This document shows positions 57,460 through 64,000 of a stretch of 64,000 bases of DNA, in pieces. Origin of the DNA: Liolophura sinensis (Eukaryota; Mollusca; Polyplacophora; Chitonida; Chitonidae). Each line of letters begins with the position of its first letter. The stretch's first letter is position 1. The position numbers and the translations under genes were made by a program. The stretch lies in assembly GCF_032854445.1 (NCBI RefSeq), contig NC_088300.1:30363608-30427607 (forward strand), written 5' to 3'. The notes beneath the pieces are model-generated. The model was not told the DNA's origin and did not search any database. It saw only the letters and a list, made by a program, of their open reading frames with translations.

Positions 57460-57789
57460 GTGGTTACAAAAGAAATAAAAAAATATGCATCGCATGATAT
57501 TCAGAATGAAATGCTTCATCTTCTTTCAAGACAGGTCATAAAAGAAATTCTGAAGTCTATCCATCGCTCCGAGTTTTACTGTATAATGGTAGATGGGTTA
57601 GCTGACGTTTCCAATCATGAAGAGGTCGTACTAGTTTTTAGGTGGGTAGGAGAGGATTTCATTGTCCACGAAGATTTCCTTAGGGATTACAAAGTAAATG
57701 ACATCACTGCTGTAACTTTGGTAAAAGTAATTTTAGACGTTCTTTGTAGAATGAATGTATCTATAGTAAATAACAGAGGGCAATCTTAA
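57460..57789 (+). pseudogene. hAT transposase fragment, DUF4371-like core
   Basis: A 109-codon open frame with the run EFYCIMVDGLADVSN, which contains the expected first catalytic acidic residue (the D in MVDGLADVSN), and VLVFRWVGEDFIVHEDFL. It ends NRGQS then stop, exactly where the family continues with a DGASNMS-like motif. That motif is present just downstream (DGASNMS at about 57790-57810). The stop is therefore a point change or small indel. Confidence 0.85.
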
Positions 57790-57804
57790 GATGGAGCGAG
57801 CAAT

Positions 57805-58107
57805 ATGAGTGAGAGAAAATCCGGCTTGCCTGTCAGGTTACAGGAGTTGGAACCGAAAGCGTTGTTCACACACTGTTATGGCCACTTATTAAATGTTGCG
57901 TGCAAGGACGCCATCAAAGAGGTAAAAGCTACTAAAGACGCTTTGGAAGTTACGCACGAAATTTGTAAATTGATCAAATACTCTCCCAGGCGTGGAGCAT
58001 TGTTTGATAACCTGAAAACTAATATTCAACTCGATACACCTGGAGTTAGAGTACTTTGTACTACGTGCTGGGCTGTTCGTGCAAATTCACTGGGGAGCAT
58101 TCTTTGA
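57805..58107 (+). pseudogene. hAT transposase fragment, central part
   Basis: A 100-codon frame beginning with the S-E-R-K-S-G segment and continuing with LFTHCYGHLLNVACKDAI, a conserved HC-x-H-x-LNL-type motif of the family. Near its end it has TTCWAVRANSL, the CW motif region that precedes the RNase H-like insertion domain. A frameshift near 58095 moves the continuation (NYEDLFNPWEE) to another frame. Confidence 0.85.
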
Positions 58108-58729
58108 TAACTATGAGGATTTATTTAATCCGTGGGAAGAGATACAACAATGAGGCACAGACACTGAAGTGAAAGCTAGGATTATTGGAGTGAGTCACAA
58201 ATAAGAAAATTTGATCTTTTCTGGGCAAATTCACTCTCACACCTCATTCTTAGGCACTCCGATAATCTTAGTAAAACATGACAAAGTCCAAATTTGTCAG
58301 CAGCAGTAGGTCAAGAAATTGATTCTTTGACGGTTAAAACCCTTCAGAAAATAAGGCAAAACCTGTTTTCCTCAAGATCCTCAAAACGCAAAATCACATG
58401 ACGTAAAACATCCTGTGTTACCGCGCAATCGCCCTACGCCATCATAATACGAAGTTGGCTAGGGGGCAGGGCATTTCCCCTAAGTCACCGCGAGAGGTCC
58501 ATAGTACTTTAATGTTCTTGATCGTATCATTATGTTTGATCAGCCGGGGTTCCGACAATAAAGAAATCTCCAGGATCTGCTACTGAATGCCTGAAATAAT
58601 AAAGAGTACAGCCAGCAACTAAAAGCCGTGGCAGCATTCTACATATGAGATTTTGATAAAGAGAGACTAAGTACTCAGTTAGATACACTTTCTGTAAAAT
58701 TTGCCGAACAGGAAAACTCGCCTGTTGAT

Positions 58730-58939
58730 TTGAAGTCTCTTATTTCCCTTTTTTCTGACATGTCACACCATGAGAGGACCTTTTTCTCCGAGGTTTGCAC
58801 TCTACTTCGTCTGCACCTTGTTATGCCAGCCACAAATGCAACAAGCGAAAGGTCTTTCTCGGCTCTCCGTAGGCTAAAGACATACCTGTGGCGCACCATG
58901 ACACTGTCTAGGTTAAATGACCTCATGTCCATAATATAG
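58730..58939 (+). pseudogene. hAT transposase C-terminal dimerisation region
   Basis: A 69-codon frame with LVMPATNATSERSFSALRRL and TYLWRTMTLSRLNDLMSI. The ERSFSALRRLK-like block is the hallmark of the hAT C-terminal dimerisation domain, which also holds the last catalytic Glu (in SER). The stop at 58939 is at the family's usual position within a few residues. Confidence 0.88.
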
Positions 58940-60119
58940 TAGGCCTACCGCAACGTCATAGCCATAAATACGCGGTGGAAGTTATCGACTTTATACGCAT
59001 TTGAAGTAAAAAAAAAAACATCACCACAATCTCTATTTATTTACAGGTTCTGGATAATTAGTCTTCACTCTTGTTCTGCTTCTGTTTCTTATTCATTTTT
59101 TTGTTTTTTTTTTAATTATTGCTGCATGCAGCCGCGCATTGTACACACTTTTCCGGGATCTAATACAACTCCGGTAGTCTTTCTTTCAAAATATTTGTTG
59201 TAAAACTGTTTTACTTATATCATTTTCAGGGTGCTAATTAAGACATGTACACGTTGAGGTAATTATAGATTAAGTCATACGCTGGCTTTTGGAATAGAAC
59301 ACAATGGGGATAGGCTTAATGCATGTATTCGCCAGTGCTTAGCACGGCCTGTCAATACATAATCCCTGCAGGTCTTACCGGCATGGCGTCTCCCGTCCAG
59401 GGCTCGCCGCTCGACAAGATAGGCAGAAGGTCCAAATTTATGTTTTTTTTTAAATGGAATTACTTGACATAACATATTTTTCAAACGCAGTTTACAGACT
59501 AACATAGTATAAACATTGTGCCTGGGGAACATTTAGTGTGAATATAAAGTTGCCGCAGGGCGGATCTCCTTTAACACGCATGCGTGGTGTCAAGCACTCA
59601 CAGCCATCAGTTTTGATGGCGTCACATCATGATGCCAGCCTCCACTGAATTTTGATGATTTCTATCCTATATTTCAGAAATCGAGAAAATAAGTTCTTTG
59701 CTTTTCTTATAACCGAGCTTAACAACTTTCAATTACACTTGTAAATCTTGCAGTCTACGTCTCTCCTTAAGTAAAAAAAATAAGTATGCGGACAATTGAT
59801 CATGGTTTTTTAAACTTACTATATACTAAATACATTCTCTTAATCATAAAAACGCCCCTCTTTCAATTTTAACTTAAACTCGTCCCATCAGCCCTGGCTG
59901 CATATATATTTACGTCATTTGATATCACATCTGTTTTGTTTCTCCAGAATTAAAGCCTTTTTAGAGGCTACGCCTGGGAACTTAGACGATCGATTTTCAT
60001 AACTCCTTTTGATGCTTTATTGTCCCTTTTAATCCTTCACAATGAACTGATTTGTGAAATGCCGTGATACAGGAAAGTGTATGCACTCGTTGCCTAATCA
60101 AGAATTAGTCTTGATCGCC
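58940..60119. other. Unassigned stretch, 3' flank of the hAT fossil
   Basis: Contains T-rich runs and short frames only. A GCCCCTC tract near 59854 is the nearest candidate for a hAT end but does not convincingly pair with 56211. Confidence 0.35.
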
Positions 60120-60185
60120 CTAATGGTATGGTTAACCTCCGGCCGTACGTGGGAAGGTCTGTCTCAACTTGTGGATGGTCGTTTG
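60120..60185 (+). mobile_element. SINE family A, short internal fragment
   Basis: CCTCCGGCCGTACGTGGGAA then GGTCTGTCTCAACTTGTGGA and TGGTCGTTTGTGG match the central body of SINE A. Both ends are missing. Confidence 0.65.
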
Positions 60186-60334
60186 TGGCCAACCATACAA
60201 AGTGAAGGACGGGTAGTCTCCTCAGTCGCCTTTCGTGTTATTTATCATTGCAGTATAAACTGTAACTACAGCACCGTCAAATGCTTCTGGTGTCATTAAA
60301 ACATTGGCCAACTCAGTTTATCTATACTATTGAC

Positions 60335-60440
60335 ATTTAGCGTCGTACTCAAGAATTTTGCACTGATGTGGTCAGTTTTAGGGTGGGGGAAAGCACAGTG
60401 TCCGAATGAACCACCGGTCTGTGTTATCAGATTCAAGGGT
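60335..60440 (-). mobile_element. Degenerate SINE fragment, family C type
   Basis: TTTAGCGTCGTACTCAAGAA with a following GCACTGATGTGGTC tract, GGGTGGGGGAAAGC and GAACCACCGGTCTGTG resemble the piece at 7795-7990 (GACCACCGATC). Confidence 0.5.
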
Positions 60441-60639
60441 AAACGTCCCGGAATAATGTACTTGTTCTGATTGTCATATCCATATTGTCGCGTGTTGGCG
60501 TTTATCTCGTAAGATGCGCAGTGACATTACGAAGGCAACTGGAATGTTTGCATTGTGTCAGTTACAGCATTTGTTACAAATGCTGCTATCGTAAACTCAA
60601 GTAACCATCCGCCATCTGAATTTCAGCATCCAACAACAT

Positions 60640-60905
60640 GTATGCATGCTTGGGGTTTAACATCATACTTCCCAATTTTTCAGTCATATGAAGACGAGCA
60701 GCCATTAGGTGTTGTGCACATATATTGTGTATTCTTGTGGCAGAGGATCCATGCTGCCAAAGTGCTGCCGCCATGACACCCCATCCGGCCACATTATACG
60801 GACTGCCAACGAGTCATGTTTCCTTACTAACCTCTCACTGCTGAGCGCCAAGCGAGGCAGCAACAAATATAATTTTAAAGTCTTTGGTATGACCTGATCC
60901 GGGAC
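60640..60905 (-). mobile_element. SINE family B
   Basis: Starts with a CATGCATGCTTGGGGTTTAA tail-like tract and ACATCATACTTCCCAATTTT. The middle part differs from other copies (CTTGTGGCAGAGGATCCATG and GTGCTGCCGCCATGACACC, the features of the 41325 copy in reverse). It then has AACCTCTCACTGCTGAGCGC and a decayed head near TGACCTGATCCGGGA. Confidence 0.8.
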
Positions 60906-63249
60906 ATAAAGTAGTAATAATACCACTAACGTCTTAATAATTCGACCAGAAAACCTGTATATTATTATATGCATTACACCAAAACTTAACGTCCAAACAG
61001 CAATCCAGTATAAGCATTAAGGTTTAATACCCATATCTAAATGAACAGACTTACTTCACGTCCATACATGTACATAACGTATTGGAAAGCGAGTTAATAC
61101 CAGTTATTTGCTGCCTGAAGTAAAATATCAGTCATCATTTTTTGAACATCAAAGAATATAGCAAATGTTTTTTTTCTGTTATCAGCTGAATTGTGCTTAT
61201 TCTGTCACAAATCGATATTACGTACATTTAACGTCCGATTAATTATTCATTGGCATATTGTTTCATTAGTAAATTGTCCGTGAATTGATTAATGAATAAA
61301 GAGGAGTTAGTATGAAAAAGTTACCCAAGAGGCATGTCGAAACGGGAATACATCCGAACATATTGCAAACAAGTAAGCAATTGAAAGCACCAATTTATTT
61401 AACGACTATGACGCTTCAACCTGCCCATCAATATTTCTTATTTCGATATTCACGTTTAATTGTGGTGAGAAAAATAACGGGTTATCAGACATCCACGGAA
61501 CAAAAAAAAAAACACTATATTAATATGCAAAAGGCAAAGCCTAAGACTGAACGTAGTGTACAGATCTACACATACAGTTATTTAAACAGGCAAATCAATA
61601 ATTGATAATAATTATTAGCTACATTTAGCTCATTTAAACAGTAGCACAAACAGTAAGCAAAGAATCTGACAAATATATATTTGTGCGGTTGCATGTGCTG
61701 CATTTGTCTATTCCCTATACTGTACTTTACACGCCGTCAGGCTGCCATGCCCGTGTATTATCAGGGAAGAGCCTTGCACTTATAATTGGCTGTTCTGTCA
61801 GTCTCACACATCCCCGAGGAGAATTAACATGGGGCTGACAGGAAAAAATAATAAGTTAAGAACAAAGAATCACTGAGACATTAGGTGCTAGATTTCTAGT
61901 ATGTCCACGTCATGAATGTAATAAACCCAGTGAAAACATAGACCCATGTTATATTGACATTTCTTATCTGGCCTTGAGTCTGAAACGTGTGCGGCTGATA
62001 TAACCTTTTCTGGCTAATATTTTAAACATGAACAATGGTTAATGTCCACGTTTGGAGTTGTCAGGGAAATGAGATATCCTTCGCACGGTAGAATTCATTT
62101 TAAGATACAGAGAGTATACGTGTATACTCTGAATAGGGTGAAAGAACTTACTGAAAAGTCTCAAAAAGACTCTTCGATCGACTTGATTGATGGATAAATG
62201 TTTTACAGGTGTACTGCACAATACAAAGTGTCAAAAAGGCTACCTGAGGAAGTTTGGTGAATATATAGTTTCCTTAAGGATCTATCTGGTTTCATTTACC
62301 TATAAAATTGATCGGCAGCAAACAAGTGAAACAGTTAAAAAAAATTCAACAAGATTTACCACATAAATTAGTTAAATGTGAGAAATATATGCATTTAATG
62401 AAAGAGTTCATAATGACAACATTGCAATCTGTTGACCATAAATCATTAATCAGATATATTAACATAAAAAAGATATTATTATTTAAGGTGTAACTATTAC
62501 AGTATTGTATTATATTAAACTGTATTATTTGTATTATTGTATTACAATTGTATTATTTGTTACATCATTTCAAAATCTGTAATGTATACGGCTAAAAAAG
62601 AGGGAAAACAGCAATGAGGAGATGAAAACAAGAGTTTGTGAGAAACTGAATTACATGCATATTAATAATGATTATGTAATGATTGTTTTCAATTTGAGAT
62701 TTGTCGGAAATCATATTGGAAGCCAGTATAGTATTATTAAACCATTTACTGTGCATATTCAAAATATGAAATAAGACATAAGTTAAACACTTTATGATTG
62801 GCCTACACATGTAAGCCTCCTTCACACCCTCCTTAAATTTGGCCTCAGGTACTGTTTGTTTCTACTTCTTTCCAATAACTGTTTCCTTATTTTTTAAATC
62901 GACTGTTAACTAATGAAATACAAGGTTACTGAAAACACTTTGTAGTGTAGTATTCTAGTGAAATGTTTATTGTACATTTTAATGATCGAACCCATCATTG
63001 TTGTGGGCGTACTGCCGATGAGATGAACGGCCTCTGTATGATGTCTTCCGTTTTTACTTTAAAAATCCAAGTCAGGTGAAACTGAAAGTTTATTGAAGCC
63101 AGCAATCAGCTTGAGCCGATCGCTGATTTGCGCGAGATTGCTAGGATATCCGACGCTGAGCTTCGTAGCGACTTTGTCTTTCGGGTTCTTACGCTAACTA
63201 CTGCCAAGAGTCACACAGAAAGAAAACGCTGTTCTTGAGATTAATGTTG
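60906..63249. other. Unassigned AT-rich stretch
   Basis: Frames at 61312-61605, 62308-62493 and 62592-62825 are AT-driven with lysine- and asparagine-rich peptides and no domain. A symmetrical tract around AGAGTATACGTGTATACTCT lies near 62110-62129. Near 62500-62570 there is a loose ATTGTATTA repeat. No gene supported. Confidence 0.4.
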
Positions 63250-64000
63250 ATTGTAAATGTAAGCGTCAAGTCCGACATTCATATACCATTTGTAGTCCGT
63301 AAAAGGCCTTCCAAGTCGATAATCGCAAGATCCATTTCCAAAACAACGTTTAACATTAACTTCCAAAGACAAATGTATGTACGACATTATACAAATAAGA
63401 AATAAAGCCGGTAACACACAAGAGAGAAGCGGTCATCAGTTTTCAATGATGCCGGGCAGACAATGAATATTCCAGGCATAAATTCCATATCAAAGTTCAA
63501 ATTCGTAGTCCGTAAATGAGTTCCAGGTCAATTAAACAAGTATATCAGTCGCGCTTTAATTGCAACTGTTCATAACGGCATCATGCTGATGTAATGAGCA
63601 TGGCTACCTTTACGGCCCCTATCCCCAGGTTAAGCGATATTAGATACAGTTTGAAAACGACGAGCGTTACAGTCCCTAACCGATCAGATTGTGATTCAAA
63701 AGTAACGGACGATTACGTCTTTCCCGTTAATATGTAAAGATCTCATGCTGCAAGAGGCGCCATATATGATGTCACACATTACATACAAGATAGACGGTTA
63801 CACTGGGCAACCAGCGCCATCTATGTTGTTAAATACCATGTACGTGATAGATATGTACATAGGCATAACAGCGCCGTGTATGTGGTTGATCACAATGCAG
63901 ATCGCCAGAGATTCTGAACGCTCTGTACATTCCTGCCAACGATAGCTTTATACTCATTGTAAAATTTGAGAAACTTAGAATGAAGCCGTTTGCTAGAGTA
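63250..64000 (+). repeat. Dispersed family C copy, runs off the window
   Basis: Close relative of 48517-49445. From AGTCGATAATCGCAAGATCC (63313) to AATTTGAGAAACTTAGAAT (63962) the two run in parallel, with a private segment of about 70 bp at 63650-63730 in this copy. The other copy is further interrupted by a SINE that this one lacks, which gives the empty site. The element continues past the window edge. Confidence 0.8.

Larger units (their letters stand above)
56843..58939 (+). pseudogene. Decayed hAT transposase, ZMYM1/TTF-zinc-finger type
   Basis: One transposase gene can be followed across several plus-strand frames. It starts with a short N-terminal frame (56843-57049), then a TTF-type zinc-finger-like motif (FQTEWFDKY and WLHYQ near 57039-57075, in another frame). 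Next come the DUF4371-like catalytic part (57460-57789 and 57805-58107), a broken middle (58108-58700) and a C-terminal hAT dimerisation region (58730-58939). Stops and frameshifts in most segments make it non-functional. hAT transposases cut and paste DNA between short terminal inverted repeats and make 8-bp TSDs. Those ends could not be fixed here. A domesticated ZMYM-like gene is less likely given the decay. Confidence 0.85.

Noticed and set aside
57250-57519. 89-codon minus-strand frame across the hAT region
   Set aside because: It is antisense to the recognisable hAT transposase remains and has no domain of its own.
56211-59860. CAGGGGCG at 56211 paired with GCCCCTC near 59854 as hAT ends
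   Set aside because: Only about 7 bases match, the distance is arbitrary and no 8-bp TSD was found.

Overview
The window looks like non-coding, repeat-dense DNA from an animal nuclear genome. It is AT-rich, has no operon-like gene order and no long intact reading frame. It is full of tRNA-derived SINEs with (AAAT)n tails and target-site duplications (TSDs), terminal-inverted-repeat (TIR) elements, microsatellites and broken transposons. The dominant SINE has a tRNA-like head with A and B boxes and a 3' body ending in AAACACCAATCAAATAAAT. I recognise this type from molluscan genomes, so a marine mollusc is the most likely source. That is recognition from memory, not a database result. I found no host protein-coding gene, rRNA gene, ordinary tRNA gene or CRISPR array that I can defend.

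Layout. 0.3-4.8 kb: a very large inverted repeat whose arms flank other repeat fragments. 4.8-22 kb: mostly unassigned sequence with SINE insertions, two short TIR (MITE-like) elements, a degenerate tandem repeat and a TA microsatellite. 22-39 kb: a mosaic of several diverged copies of one multi-kilobase, apparently non-coding repeat (called family R here), cut up by SINEs, with one 131-bp palindromic MITE and six perfect copies of a 48-bp minisatellite. 43.4-44.4 kb: an 18-bp satellite array hit by a SINE. 44.4-51.2 kb: a decayed Ty3/gypsy LTR retrotransposon on the minus strand. 56.8-58.9 kb: a decayed hAT transposase. 63.2-64 kb: the start of another repeat copy (family C) that runs off the window.

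The most informative locus is the LTR retrotransposon. Read 5' to 3' on the minus strand, its order is LTR, gag, protease, integrase, reverse transcriptase, RNase H, LTR. Integrase before reverse transcriptase is the arrangement of the Gmr1-like branch of Ty3/gypsy and not the usual gypsy order. The element is dead: it has in-frame stops, frameshifts, a deletion in the integrase core and a truncated outer LTR. Its gag is split by a roughly 1.47-kb insertion, which itself carries a SINE with an 11-bp TSD, so three layers of insertion can be dated relative to one another.

Nothing here works together as a pathway. The parts interact as a record of transposition: SINEs presumably mobilised by LINE machinery encoded elsewhere, non-autonomous TIR elements dependent on transposases encoded elsewhere, and fossil autonomous elements (gypsy and hAT). 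SINE families are named A, B, C and D here only for cross-reference.
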